In this document: one piece after another, positions 11,446 to 23,369 of the stretch
Layout of the letters: each line of letters starts with the position of its first letter
Position numbering within the stretch: the stretch's first letter is position 1
Assembly (NCBI GenBank): GCA_020205615.1
Contig: CM035151.1
Coordinates: 16,842,322-16,906,321 of the forward strand
Length of the DNA stretch: 64,000 nt
Direction: 5' to 3'
Origin: Panax quinquefolius
Lineage: Eukaryota; Streptophyta; Magnoliopsida; Apiales; Araliaceae
Made by a program: the position numbers and the translations under genes
Notes under the pieces: model-generated
What the model was told of the DNA's origin: nothing
The model's database searches: none
Seen by the model: only the letters and a program-made list of their open reading frames with translations

Positions 11446-13344
11446 ATTTCAAAATAACGCACCGCTCACGATTTCGACTTAAAACTAGACGACTATATTC
11501 TAGGCTTTATTCCAAAGCGCACACACACATATTTCATTTTAGGAAAACATTAAGATGCGGTAAACGTATTTTTACGGAAGTCGGGGGTGACTAACACATT
11601 CCTCTCACTTAAGCAAGTCCCCAAATTTTATGAATCTCGGTTCCAAACCAATTTTACGGGGTCACATATTGGGCATATTGTGAAAATTCTAAAATTTGAA
11701 TGAGTTAATACATCTATTTAAATTTTTACTAACTGATGACTTTGTCTAATTGTCCCATAATTAAAATTAACCTTTCAAAATTTGATCGACATTTATCTTC
11801 TTTTTTTAAAAATGACTCTTTAAATAGAATAATTAAAAAGAAAAAAATATTTTAAAATGGGTAGAAACATGAATTTAGGAGAGGGGACGGTTCTCCCCCG
11901 GCGTCGACAATTTTAATGCTTACAAATTGAAACATCCGTTTATTTTTTTTAACGAAATGACTCAATTTCAAAATAATAATTAATTTAGTGGTATAATTTG
12001 AAAAATTAAACGTTCAATGATGCAATCAGTAAAACCTACCAACTACAGTATGTATTTATTTAGTATTGCTCAATGAAATCTAAACCACAAAACATCATTT
12101 AAAATGTCTTCTTGTTGCACTTTTAGTTGCAAAATCATCAATTATACTATCATATTTAATGTTTTCTAACATATTATTTTCAATGCATAATATCGCTATT
12201 TTTTTATTTTTTTATTTTTTTTATACACAAAGACATAAATTTATAAAAAAAATTAGACCCCTTAACTGTGGGCTCTGGACGATCACCCTGATAGCCCTTA
12301 CCCAGGGGCGGCTCTGCATACTATGTATAAAGTCAAGACATACTATGCTACATCAAGTTGGAAAAAAAGGTCTGATTATACTTCTTTGTGCCTCTTTTTG
12401 GGCAGTGCCAAGTCTTCTCAGTGCCTCGAAATTTAAGACGAGCATAAAATAAATTTAAATAAAAAAGATATTTTTTGTCGATACTAATTAACTTAACATT
12501 TCAATAAGTTGAAATATGAAATATAATATAAAAATGCAAATAAATAAGTTCACTAGTCGTTGTAGAAGCAGTGGGCGATGTTTGAGTTTTTGACTATCCA
12601 GAAAAACAAATATATTGAGGATGCAAAACTAATTAACTTGTTGTTGTAGTAATAGTAGCATGCAATGCATATAGCCAAATACAAAAGACTAGACTTTTGA
12701 TTATTTTAAGGAATAATGACCGAGATAGTGGGTTATGAATAGGCGTTCTAGATCAAGAACAATCCAAATCTTGGAAATTAATTACTCCTTCAGTTTCAAA
12801 TTAATTACTCAGTTTTGATTAATAATTAATTAATACTACTAGTATAATATAAAATTAGAGAGAAAGAAGCTGCATAGCTATGAGAAATTAGCTAGCTAGT
12901 GCAGCCATGACTTTGTTTTTTGTTTTCGTAAGCAAACACTTATAAGTCAGAAATTAAGTTCAAATAAGTTATAAAGTTATTCGGCTCATACGGATTTATA
13001 AATTAAAATAAATATAAATGTTACTAAAAATAATATTAATAAAAAGAGGAGTAAAATAAAAAAAGGACAAAATAGACATTATATTTGTTCAAACTAACTT
13101 ATTTTAAAATTACTTATAAGTTATTTTTAAATAATTTACAAATAGTTATTTATTTTTTGACTTAAAATTTAATTTATAAGTCAAAATATATAAGTGCTTG
13201 CCAAACACATTAATAATGAAAATAACTTATAAATTAATTTAACTAACTTATAAATTATTTGCGAACATGGCTTACGTGGTACGAACATGGAGTCGTATAT
13301 TATATTTTTATATTATATAGTACATATTTTCCTTTCTTGGACAT
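11446..13344. other. AT-rich spacer with a hAT-like terminus
   Basis: No gene is supported. At 12303 ccaggggcggctctgcat resembles a hAT terminal inverted repeat, but no right end was found. At about 12930-13215 there are many copies of cttataag / aaataagtt in both orientations, suggesting an old foldback element. The open frame at 12159-12452 spans the hAT-like end and low-complexity DNA and is not convincing as a gene. Confidence 0.35.
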
Positions 13345-13548
13345 TTGAATAAGAAAACAGATTCTATGTCCCTATTTTCTCTTTTTTATTGTGTCTCCTT
13401 ACTTAAATTTTGACACTTGATATTTTATTTAATTTTGAAATTAATTGATATTAAATAAAAGATTAAGTATCAAAATTTAAGTGGGAGAACATAAAAAAAA
13501 TATGAAAAATAAGGACAGAAAATCTGCTCTCTTTGAATATAGGGATCC
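13345..13548. mobile_element. Foldback MITE, about 204 bp
   Basis: The two halves are near-perfect inverted copies. The left half starts ttgaataagaaaacagatt and runs through cttaaattttgacacttga; its complement occupies 13449-13548 (catattcaaagagagcag on the minus strand). The tip of the fold is near 13440-13450. There is no coding capacity. The superfamily and target duplication are not resolved. Confidence 0.75.
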
Positions 13549-13754
13549 ATGGTTTTGATCATATCACTTTTTGAGGGAATGTCGTTGGATTGCAAAATTA
13601 AGATTAAAATATAAAATTGTAGCATAAATTTATTATTTTAATTTGTGAAATATGTCATTTGACTTTACAACAATATAACAAGCCCTTATTTGTGACGTAT
13701 TGTACAAAATATTTTAAAATTAAATATTTTGGATTAATTTTTGACAACTAATAT

Positions 13755-16274
13755 TGTAAAACCCCAACTTTTTGAATTAAGATGAATTTTCTATAAATAT
13801 TATTTTTGAATATTATGGGTGAAATTGATATAATAGTTGTGGGTAATATTTATAAATTTTGCAAAAGACTGTGAAGTTGTTATATAATATTCGATTGGTG
13901 GGAGAATATTCGTTTTAACGAGGGAATATTAGTATAATGACAAGACAATCATCGTTGGATCCCTACAAACGGAATTATTATCGGATTGAGAAAGCGACAA
14001 AAATACTTTATGAAAATAACGGCGGAAGTTTTACAGATTAAGCTGTTGAAACACCCGATGTTAAAAGAAATGCGATAATATGCGTGGTTGCGTAGTAGCG
14101 CGGTATTAATTATTGATGCTTAAGTGATAAGTCACTTTCGGTTTTGTTGGTATTATTAATGTAATAATACAAAAATCTTTTATATAAAAGAATACTTTTA
14201 TAAAGTTATTACATAAGTAGAATATATTATATTCTATTATGCATAGTGTTGCGTAGTATCTGATAGTAAATTTTTTTATATAAAATGAATACTTTTATAA
14301 AGCTATCATTTTATTAGACAATAATTAGAATATATTATATTTTATTATGCATAATGTTTGCATAGTGCTGCGTAGTGTTCAGATAGTAAAATCTTTTATA
14401 AAGTTATTCGTTTTATTAGATTATAAATAGAATATATTATATTTTATTTTTTGCTTTAAATATGGATAGTCGATTAAAGTAAATCAATCTAAATAGATTC
14501 ATGAGTTAATTCTTATGCATTCCATTTTTCTAGAAATAGAAGCTCATTCATTCATTATTTTCTTACGAATTCACTTGAAACTACTATAGAGATAAACTAT
14601 AGAGAGAAAGAAGAAAGTATTCTCGCTACTTCACTTACTTATATATCGATCTCTTCTTCTTAAGGTAGGAAATATTATTTGTATTATTCGTAAGGGTGTT
14701 ATTCTTTCTTATTCATGAAGAGAACTTTTGTTATTCCATTGCTTATTTTTACATTGGAATAACCTTGTATCATGATTTACCCTATACTTGGTGACATTCT
14801 TCTATTATTAAAATGCGGTTTCTTGGGACGATTCCGTCTTTATTATTACATTTGGAATATCACATGCATGCGGTTTCTTGGGACTGATTAAAATCTTTAT
14901 TATTACATTAGAATATCACATGCATGCGTTTTCTGTGGGACCGAATTAAAATCTTTATTATTATTACATCGTTATAATATCTCGTGCGTGCGTTTTACTT
15001 GGGACATGATTAAAATCTTATTAGTATTACATTGGAATAACTTCATGCATGCGCGGGCATCGCATGCATGGTGATTTCAATTGTTATTTCATTCTCAGTA
15101 TTATTACATTGGAACATCCTGCCGGTGCGAATTTACTTTGACACAGTTCCGATTATTTAGTGATTCATTGGAATAACCTATCATCTGAAATACCTCATGT
15201 ATGGTGATTTCTTTTGTTATTTCATTCTTTATTATACTCGGTTGGTTAAAGTTTTGACTTTATACTCCATGAAATTAGTAGAATATCCTTGATATTTGCG
15301 CTTCATCCAAAGATTTCATGGAAATATTCTTACGATCATTCTTGAATTTTACTCTACAAAGCAAAGATTATCATGTTGACAATTTGGACATTAGTAGTTC
15401 TTGGACAAATTAATTCTTGAACTTGTTTTATTGAATTCTTATATCATTGTCATCATCCTCATGTTTATATTATGTTGAAAGTCATCTGTGGCCTATAGTG
15501 CGTAGATGGACTTGGTATGATTATGATAGGAGGATTATTTGATATGTAATCATGATAGTAATGTTACAAATGATGTGGTAAAAGTCCTCATTGGCCCGTA
15601 GTGCATTGATGGACGATTGTTGGCATGATCATGACCATTAATGAATACACAAATATTCTTGGCCCGTAGTGCATGGATAATTGTGGTCGTGATACTAAAG
15701 AATATCCTTGGTAGTAGTGCGAGGGGTGATTCGATGATGTGGAATATTTATTAAGTCGAGTCCCAGTGATAAAAGTCATGAAAAACCTTTTAAATCATAA
15801 AGATAGTAGATTTTATATTCTCTTGACTCTTTTAATGGATTGTTTGTTCATTCTTGATTAAACTTGGTGTTGTTATATTTTATCGGTTTAACATTGTTGA
15901 AGGCTAACGATAATTTATTACGCATTATCTTAGTCATAATATATCTTCTTGGGCTAGTTGAGCTCACCCTTTCTTTTCTTTATTCTCTTCGTGAAATGAG
16001 AATATAAATTTGGGACGAGTGGGGGAGCGGAGTGATGGTCCGAGAGGATAGCATTAGTAGTCCTCACTATTCTGTGAAATAGTGTGATAATAATTGTAAT
16101 GAGGACTCCTTTTGAGTTTGTATAATCTCTAGTAGATAATATTTGTATTCAAAGTCACAGTTTATGTTTGTCGTATTGTACACGACAGTTGTATTAGTAA
16201 GTTGTATTTGAATTCTGTACCAAGTATCTGACGACCCAAGATGGGTGATGTATACCTAATTTTGGGGCGTCACA
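13755..16274 (+). repeat. 5' LTR of alpha-2 (2520 bp)
   Basis: The LTR starts TGTAAAACCCC and ends ggcgtcaca. The TATA position holds TAGAAATAG at 14531-14539, while the 3' LTR has TATAAATAG at 20046-20054. After it come a conserved aaggtagga splice-donor-like site at about 14663, repeats of about 40-60 bp with ttattacattggaa and catgcatgcg at about 14740-15200, four stem-loops at 15481-15732, and a region ending gatgtatacctaatttt. Confidence 0.93.
15481..15732 (+). other. Array of four stem-loops in LTR leader (alpha-2)
   Basis: Four units lie at 15481-15511, 15584-15614, 15651-15682 and 15700-15732. Each has a nearly constant loop (gcccgtagtg; variants gcctatagtg, gtagtagtg). The arms differ: gtcatctgtg with cgtagatggac, gtcctcattg with cattgatggac, aaatattcttg with catggataatt, gaatatccttg with cgaggggtgattc. 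In each case the arms pair with each other, allowing G-T pairs and small bulges, but not well with arms of other units. Confidence 0.6.
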
Positions 16275-16276
16275 GT

Positions 16277-16289
16277 TGGTATCAAAGCT
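16277..16289 (+). other. Primer binding site, tRNA-iMet (alpha-2)
   Basis: tggtatcaaagct begins 2 bases after the LTR end and matches TGGTATCAGAGC, the complement of the 3' end of initiator methionine tRNA, except in the CAG triplet. It primes minus-strand DNA synthesis. Confidence 0.85.
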
Positions 16290-16458
16290 TAGGATATGAT
16301 CACAGCTAAGATGTGAGACTAGAACTAGGAGGGTAGAGACGGGGAATTCATTCGCTAGTATGACCTACTTAAATTTATTTTGTATTTAAATTGGTTGGTC
16401 ACAGTTTAGAGATATTATGTTACATGTAAATTAACCTTTGTTTTGTGGCAGTATCTGA

Positions 16459-17580
16459 AAATGACATCCGAAAAAGTTGAGAATTGCAATGGAGCACAAT
16501 AGACAGTTGAGTCTCCACATATCAATAATCAGGAAAATGTGCATCAAGAAGATGACAATCCTCATGCAAACAACAACACTGACCAAATGCTGAATGATGG
16601 ATTATTCGAGAGGCTTTATACGCAATCACGCAATGCTGAATGAGAAGGCGAGAGCGGCTCACATCCAAAATGTAGGTGAAACACTTGGAAACTCTCGGTG
16701 AGGTCACGCTAAATAGTTCAAGAGCTGGGACCACCGGAGTTTAAGGGAGAGCCAAAACCACTTATGGCAGAGGCATAGATAAAGCGAGATCACCAAGATA
16801 TTTGATGTCTTGGGATGCTCGAGGAGGAAAAAGAGTTCCCTTTTTAGCCTTTATGTTCTTGCGGAGATGATTCTTGGTGGGAATCGGTAGAAAGCGTACT
16901 CAACTGCCGTCTTTAAAGATGTCTTGGGAGAAGTTCGAAGAGCATTCAACGACAAATACTTTCCCGAAAGTATTCGTCACATGAAGGAGGTGGAGTTTAT
17001 CAAATTAGAGCAAAACAATATGACTGTATCGCAATACGAGGCAAAATTTGTGGAGTTATCCCGGTTTGCGTCCCACTTGGTGGATAATGAAGAGAGAATG
17101 GCGCGAATGTTTTTAAGAGGTTTGAAGCCGAAAATACATCAACATCTTATTTCTCATAAAGCGTGTTTGTATTGGATGTTGTAAATAGGGCTCGATTGGT
17201 GGAAGCGCGATAACGAGTCAACCAACCAAAAGAGAAGCGGTAGAAAAAATGATAATACCGGTGAGAGAGCGATCATCGAAGCGGTGATGACAAGCGTGAA
17301 AGGAATCAACAGGGCGAAATGGTAACCACCGGTGGTAATCGAGGCCAAAACAATAAGAATGGACATTTCAAGAAGTGGAGATTCAATGATGATGGAAAGA
17401 CGTCAAGACCGGCTTTTTGTTGTTAAGGAAGGAGAAAGACCACTATCATATGCTTCAAATGCGGGGAGGGACACATCATTCCAAATTGCGCGATGCCGTC
17501 CAAATCATGTTATAATTGTGGAAGAGAATGTCACTTAGCCCGATTTTGTCGTTCACCGAAGACAAATTCAGCTAGGATGG
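16459..17580 (+). pseudogene. gag: Decayed gag of alpha-2 (capsid and two zinc knuckles)
   Basis: Gag forms the particle that packages the element's RNA. Here the capsid-like part is readable at 16924-17184: the residues FNDKYFPESIRHMKEVEFI, then YEAKFVELSRFA, and RMFLRGLKPKIH. This is the usual Ty3/Gypsy retrotransposon gag core. A basic region with many NN and GG follows (17220-17400). Two CCHC knuckles lie at about 17449-17555 (FKCG.GHIIPNC with an indel, then CYNCGRECHLARFC). The likely start is near 16459 (MTSEKVEN), but the frame breaks within 15 codons and again before 16924. Comparable gag remains lie at 32795, 38500 and 42400. Confidence 0.85.
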
Positions 17581-17639
17581 AGGCACCAAAGGCTGTCCCA
17601 GAAAAGTCAAAGCCGGTAGTGGAAGGGAGAGCGTTTTTT

Positions 17640-19275
17640 GTGACATCCCAGAAAGCAAGGAACCCGAATGAGGTCATCACGGGTAAGCTTATCATAAACT
17701 CTAGCGAAGTCTACACTTTATTTGATCTGGGTTCTACCCATTCTTTTATTTCTCCTACTTGCGCTCAACGATTAAATTTGACTCCAGAGAAATTAGACTT
17801 TGACTTATCTGTGGAAACTCCGTTGGGAGAAACCTTCATTACATCCACGGTTTATAAGTCTTGTTTGGTTCAAGTTGGTACCGCATTACATTACTGTCGA
17901 TCTTATTGCATTAAAAATACTTGCATTTGATGTAATTCTAAGGGATTGATTGGTTAACTACTCATCATGCAAAAATTGATTGTTTTTCGTAAGGTTGTTA
18001 GCTTTCATATTCCTAATCGACCTATTATGCGAATTCAAACAACCAAACCATTAAAATTAATCATCGTCATCTCAAGCCATAAAGTTATTCGTTTATTAAA
18101 AAGCGGATGTCAAGCTTTCTTAGCTCATATCACGAGATCTAAACAAAAATACGTCGGTTTTGAATAATATTTCTATTGTTAATGAATTTCGACATATTCA
18201 CGAAGAACTACTGGCCTACCCCAGGCGTGAAATTGAATTTTGTATCGACCTTGAACCCCGTGACAAAACCCATTTCCAAAGCCCCATATCGAATGGCTCT
18301 ATTGAACTTCGTGAGTTAAAGACTCAACTGCGAGGAATTGTTAGACATTGGCTTTATTTGTCCTAGTACTTCTCCTTGGGGTGCTCCTGTTACTATTCGT
18401 GAAGAAGAAAGATGGGAGTATGCGACTTTGTATTGATTATCGGGAGTTGAATCATGTCACCATCAAAAATAGGTACCCATTGCCACGTATTGATGACTGT
18501 TTTGACCGGTTGTAAGGAGCCAAATTCTTTTCAAAGATTGATCTTCATTAGGATATCACCAATTGAAGATTAGAACCGATGATATTCCAAAGACGGCTTC
18601 GCAGAACTCGATGCAGACGGGCATTATGAATTCCTAGTCGTGTCCTTTGGATTTACTAATGCTCTCTGCTACCTTCATGGATATGATGAGGCAAGTATTC
18701 GAGGAATATTTGGATCATTTTGTGGTCGTCTTTATTGATGACATCCTCATATATTCCAAAAGCCATGAAGATCGACAAAAGAGTTATGCTGATCTTCATC
18801 GAAAGGACGTGGAATTCGATATAGGAGATCATGTGTTGTTACGTGTTGCTCCATGGAAAGGGGTTACGAGATTTGGAAAGAGTAGAAAGCTCAATCCTCG
18901 ATTTATCGGCCCATTTTAATCCTTGATCGAGTAGGGCGTGGCCTATAGACTCGCTTTACCGCCAAGTATGTCTCGTGTTCATAACGTTTTTCACATATCC
19001 ATGTTACGTAAATATGTGGAAGACCCGAACCACATTATTGAGTTGGAACCGGACGAAATAACGGAAGATTTGACGTATGAAGAGGTTCCTGTTCAAATCT
19101 TCGATAAGAAGGAACATATTCTACGCATTGAGAGGTTATACCTCAAGTCAAAGTTTTGTGGAGAAACCACGATGTTGAGGAAATGACTTGGGAGTTAGAA
19201 TCTGAAATGAAATCAAGGTATCCTTACCTCTTCGACATACCAGGTACGTACCCTAATTTCGAGGGAGAAATTTCA
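17640..19275 (+). pseudogene. pol: Deleted pol of alpha-2 (protease, RT, fused to integrase C-terminus and chromodomain-like tail)
   Basis: Protease is at about 17640-17930 (VITGKLIINSSEVYTLFDLGS then HSFISPTCAQRLNL). RT follows at about 18200-18770 with motifs like [28 protein letters not shown] and FVVVFIDDILIYSK, broken by several indels. At 18769-18775 the RT sequence joins directly to the integrase C-terminal part ([29 protein letters not shown]), which continues to 18920. The remaining tail is at 18938-19275: [26 protein letters not shown], and in the next frame KVLWRNHDVEEMTWELESEM. The lost stretch corresponds to about 44675-46500 of the gamma copy and covers the RT thumb, RNase H and most of integrase. 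The 90-codon frame 18647-18919 spans the join and is an artefact of the deletion. Confidence 0.88.
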
Positions 19276-19289
19276 TAAGAAGGGGAGAT

Positions 19290-21764
19290 TGTAAAACCCC
19301 AACTTTTTGAATAAAGATGAATTTTTTATAAATATTATTTTTGAATATTATGGAGTGAAATTGATATAATAGTTGTGGGTAATATTTATAAATTTTGCAA
19401 AGTACGCAAGTTGTTATATAATATTCGATTGGTCGGGGAATATTCGTTTTAACAGGGAATATTAGTACAACGGCACAATCATTGGTGGACCCCATAACGG
19501 AATTATTGTCGGATTGAGAAAACGACAAAAATACTTTATGAAAATAACGGCGGAAGTTTTCCGATTAAGCTCTGTTGAAACTCCGGTGTTAAAATGCGAT
19601 GTCTGGCGTGGTTGCATAGTAGCTGCGGTATTAATTATTGATGCTTAAGTGATAAGTCACTCGGTTTTGTTGGTATTATTAATGTAATAATCTGAGAAAA
19701 TCTTTTTTATATAAAACAAAATACTTTTATAAAGTTATTCTATAAATAGAATATATTATATTCTATTATCATAGTGTCTCGCGTAGTGTTTTCGTAGTAA
19801 AATCTTTTTATATAAAACAAAATACTTTTATAAAGCTATCATTTTATTAGAAAATAATTAGAATATATTATATTTTATTATGCATAGTGTTTTACATAGT
19901 AAAATCTTTTATAAAGTTATTCGTTTTATTAGATTATAAATAGAATATATTATATTTTATTTTGCTTTAAATATGAACCGTCAGATTAAAGTAAATCAAT
20001 CTAAACCAGATTAAATGAGTTAATTCTTATCGCATTCCATTTTTCTATAAATAGAAGCTCATTCATTCATTATTTTTTTACGAATTCTTTGAAACTCTAC
20101 AGAGATAAACTATAGAGAGAAAGAAGAAAAGTATTCGCTACTTCACTACTTATATATCCAGTTACTCTTCTTCTTAAGGTAGGGAATATTATTTATTGTA
20201 TTCGTAAGGGTGTTATTCTTTCTTATTCATGAAGAGAAGCTGTTGTTATTCTATTGCTTATTATTACATTGGAATAACTTTGTATCTGTGATCACCCTAT
20301 ACTTGGTGACATTCTTCTATTATTCCGTCTTTACTATTACATTTGGAATATCCTATTCATGCTTTTCTGGTAGGACGATTAAAATCTTTATTATTACGTT
20401 GAAATATCACATGCATGCGCTTTTACATGGACTGGTTCCGTCTTTATTATTATTCTATTGGAAATATCATATGCATGCGTTTTCTGCCGGACACGATTAA
20501 AATCCTTATTAGTATTACATTGGAATAACTTGTACATCACAATACCGCATGCATGGTGATTTCTATTGTTATTCCATTCTTTATTATTACATTGGAACAT
20601 CACATCGGTGCGTAATTTCGACGACTGGTTCCGTTATTTAGTATACATTGGAATATCACATACATGCGAAGTACCTCATGCGTGGTGATTTCTTTTGTTA
20701 TTCCATTCTTTATTATACTCGGTTGGTTAAAGTTTTGACTTTATACTCCATGAAATTAGTAGAATATCCTTGATATTTGTGCTTCATCCGATATTTTTCA
20801 TGGAAATATTCTTACGATCATTTTTGAATTTTACTCTACAAAGCGATATCGTGTTGACAATTTGGACATTAGTAGTTCTTGGACAAATTAATTCTTGAAC
20901 TTGTTTTATTGAATTCTTATATCATTGTTATCATCCTCATGTTTATATTATGTTGAAAGTCATCATCGTGGGCCTATAGTGCGTAGATGGACTTGGTATG
21001 ATTATGACCGAGGATTATTCGGTGTAATCATGGCCGTAATGTTACAAATGATGTGGTAAAAGTCCTCATTGGCGTAGTGCATTGATGGGATGATTGTTGG
21101 CATGATCATGACCATTAATGAATACACAAATATTCTTGGCCCGTAGTGCATGGATAATTGTGGTCGTGATACTAAAGAATATCCTTGGTAGTAGTGCGAG
21201 GGGTGATTCGATGATGTGGAATATTTATTAAGTCGAGTCTCGGCGATACTTGATGATGAAAAACCTTTTAAATCATAAAAGATAGTAGATTTTATTTTCT
21301 ACTTGACTCTTTTAATGGATTGCTTTGTTCACATTGCAGATTAAACTTGATGTCTATTACATTTTATCGGTTTAACATTGTTGGAGACTAATGATAATTT
21401 ATTCTCGCATTATCTTAGTCATAATATATCTTCTTGGGCTAGTTGAGCTCACCCTTTCTTTCCTTTATTCTCTTGTGAAATGAGAATATATATTTGGGAC
21501 GAGTCGGGGAGCGGAGTGATGGTCCAGAGGATAACATTAGTAGTCCTCCTCACTATTACGTGAAATAGTGTGATAATAATTGTAATGAGGACTCCTTTTG
21601 AGTTTGTATAATCTCTAGTAGATAATATTTGTATTCAAAGTCACAGTTTATGTTTGTCGTATTGCATACCTGACAGTTGTATTAAGTAAGTTGTATTTGA
21701 ATTCTGTACTATGTATCTGACGACCCAAGATGGGTGATGTATACCTAATTTTGGGGGCGTCACA
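19290..21764 (+). repeat. 3' LTR of alpha-2 (2475 bp)
   Basis: The LTR starts TG at 19290 after the purine tract aaggggaga (19280-19288) and ends CA at 21764. The TATA box TATAAATAG is at 20046-20054. The donor-like aag|gtaggg is at 20179 and the acceptor-like cattgcag ends at 21339. The stem-loop array is at 20959-21210. It aligns along its whole length with the 5' LTR, with many 1-4 bp differences. Confidence 0.93.
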
Positions 21765-21942
21765 AATATTATATCTTAAAGGTACAATATTGTATAGTAA
21801 TTGTATTTTAGAGAGATTTATTATTTTAATTAACCAAATTGAATGACGAAAAGAATTAAAAAAAACATGGCAATTCAATTACGTGTAATATATGTTCTTT
21901 TTTGGTGTGGTCAATTGTAATTGAATGCATTGCTCGACTTTG

Positions 21943-21980
<38 letters not shown>

Positions 21981-22631
21981 CGGGCATGGTCTACCAACCC
22001 TTATTTTGGTTGAAGGCATGGATCGAGAAGGGTTTATGGAGCCTAATGGGCCGAAGCCGGTAAAGGGGTTCGTGGTGTTCGGGGTCGGGCGTCCGAGTCC
22101 TTTGAGTCGGAGTCTTGATCGGGTTGTGAATGTTTGGGGTCGGGCGACCGAGTTGTTTGGGCTGGAGCCCAGACCAGTTAGTTTATAGGGGTTCGGATGT
22201 TTTGGGCCCATACTTCGTATGGAGTCCGGAGTAATAAGGAGTTTAAGTGGTTAATGATTCCAATCCTAACCATATTTAAATACCAACTCCAAAGGTAAGT
22301 GTTTAGATTATATCCAACTTGCACCTTTTAAGGAGATTTAGTTGAACTCAAACATAGGCCATTGCCATGTTTAGGAATCCTAATCTGATTCGGAAATGGG
22401 CTTTAGGGTGATGAGAACGACTATAAATATAAAGCTTGACTTCAATTAACAGGTAATACACTTTTGAGCACTAAACACTAAAGCCTCTATTGTTAAACTT
22501 TGTACCGGCCTGGAATTATCACCCGGTGGCACAAGCCTTCAAGCTTCTTGTGTGATCTGTTATTGTGTAGGTTTAAGCGCATGAATTTGGTGATTGGACT
22601 TGGTGATTGGACGCGTCGGCAAAATTTGGCG

Positions 22632-22673
<42 letters not shown>

Positions 22674-23260
22674 AAAAAATTCTCGATTGACCGAAAAATG
22701 AAACGACTATACCGACGATTAGTTCGTCGCTAAATCACAAAAAACCGGTTTTTTGAGATATAGCGATGGTACGATCCGTTATCATAGCTATAGTTTCGAC
22801 TTTCTATGCTATAGCGACAGATTGAATTGTCTCAATAGCCGGTTCGCTGACGAACAAATCCGTTGAAGAAACGGAATATATATATATAGTATACAGTCAC
22901 CTATGGCGACGAGTGAACCCTTGTCATAAACCTGAATAATTATAGCGAGACTGTGTACTATACAACTGTGTATATATATTTTTCCATATTATATACACAT
23001 TTTTTTTTTGGTGATTGAATGTATTGTTCGACTTTGTGTATTTTTTTTTTTAGAGGCATTAGAGTAAGGTGTTGACCGTTACTGGTTAGACTTTTCTTTG
23101 TTGACTGCGTCAATTAATTGCACTGAAATTTTTTAAATGAAGTTTAATTTGCAAATAAGTATTTTAGACTATATGACAATTCGTATTTAAATTTAGATCC
23201 GATAATTATCAACTAATTAAATAGTGTATTGAAGGAGCTAGCTAGCCTTACTCACGGGCC
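21765..23260. other. Intergenic region upstream of the PR-10 gene
   Basis: (TA)n tracts lie at 21943-21977, 22634-22671 and about 22876-22889. A GC-richer block at about 21990-22230 (repeated ggtcgggc) followed by tataaatataaag at 22423 and a leader-like run resembles part of an LTR of another retrotransposon family, but no ends were found. At 22680-22930 repeats of gcgacg / cgtcgc type suggest a decayed DNA transposon. No coding region is supported. Confidence 0.45.
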
Positions 23261-23267
23261 TCACATT

Positions 23268-23275
23268 TATAAATA
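23268..23275 (+). promoter_or_regulatory. TATA box of the PR-10-type gene
   Basis: TATAAATA lies 95 bp upstream of the ATG at 23370, a normal spacing for a plant TATA box plus a 5' leader of about 60-70 bp. The leader contains CA-rich and pyrimidine-rich runs (cctcacacc, ttcttcctttttctg). Confidence 0.7.
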
Positions 23276-23369
23276 GGACCTTTAGCTCTCTTATTTCCTC
23301 ACACCAAATTAATCCTCATCAACAAAACCGATCCTTTAAGTTCTTCCTTTTTCTGATATTAAATTTATA

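Larger units (their letters stand above)
13755..21764 (+). mobile_element. Ty3/Gypsy element alpha-2, complete ends, 5-bp target duplication, internal deletion
   Basis: Two LTRs (13755-16274 and 19290-21764) flank a 3.0-kb internal region. The five bases before the left TG (13750-13754) and after the right CA (21765-21769) are both aatat, a perfect target duplication. A tRNA-iMet primer site follows the 5' LTR and a purine tract precedes the 3' LTR. Gag, zinc knuckles, protease and RT are recognisable. The region from the RT thumb through RNase H and most of integrase is missing, and RT is joined directly to the integrase C-terminus. The internal length is 1785 bp less than in the gamma element at 39666-49545, matching one deletion. 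It could move only with proteins supplied by another copy. Confidence 0.95.

Noticed and set aside
12159..12452. 97-codon open frame
   Set aside because: It starts in low-complexity T-rich DNA and runs across a hAT-like terminus; no domain or splice context supports it.
21879..22211. Overlapping open frames on both strands (110 and 87 codons) over the GC-richer block
   Set aside because: Both include translated (TA)n repeat (IYIYIY), and the rest resembles no known protein. The block looks like part of a retrotransposon LTR.
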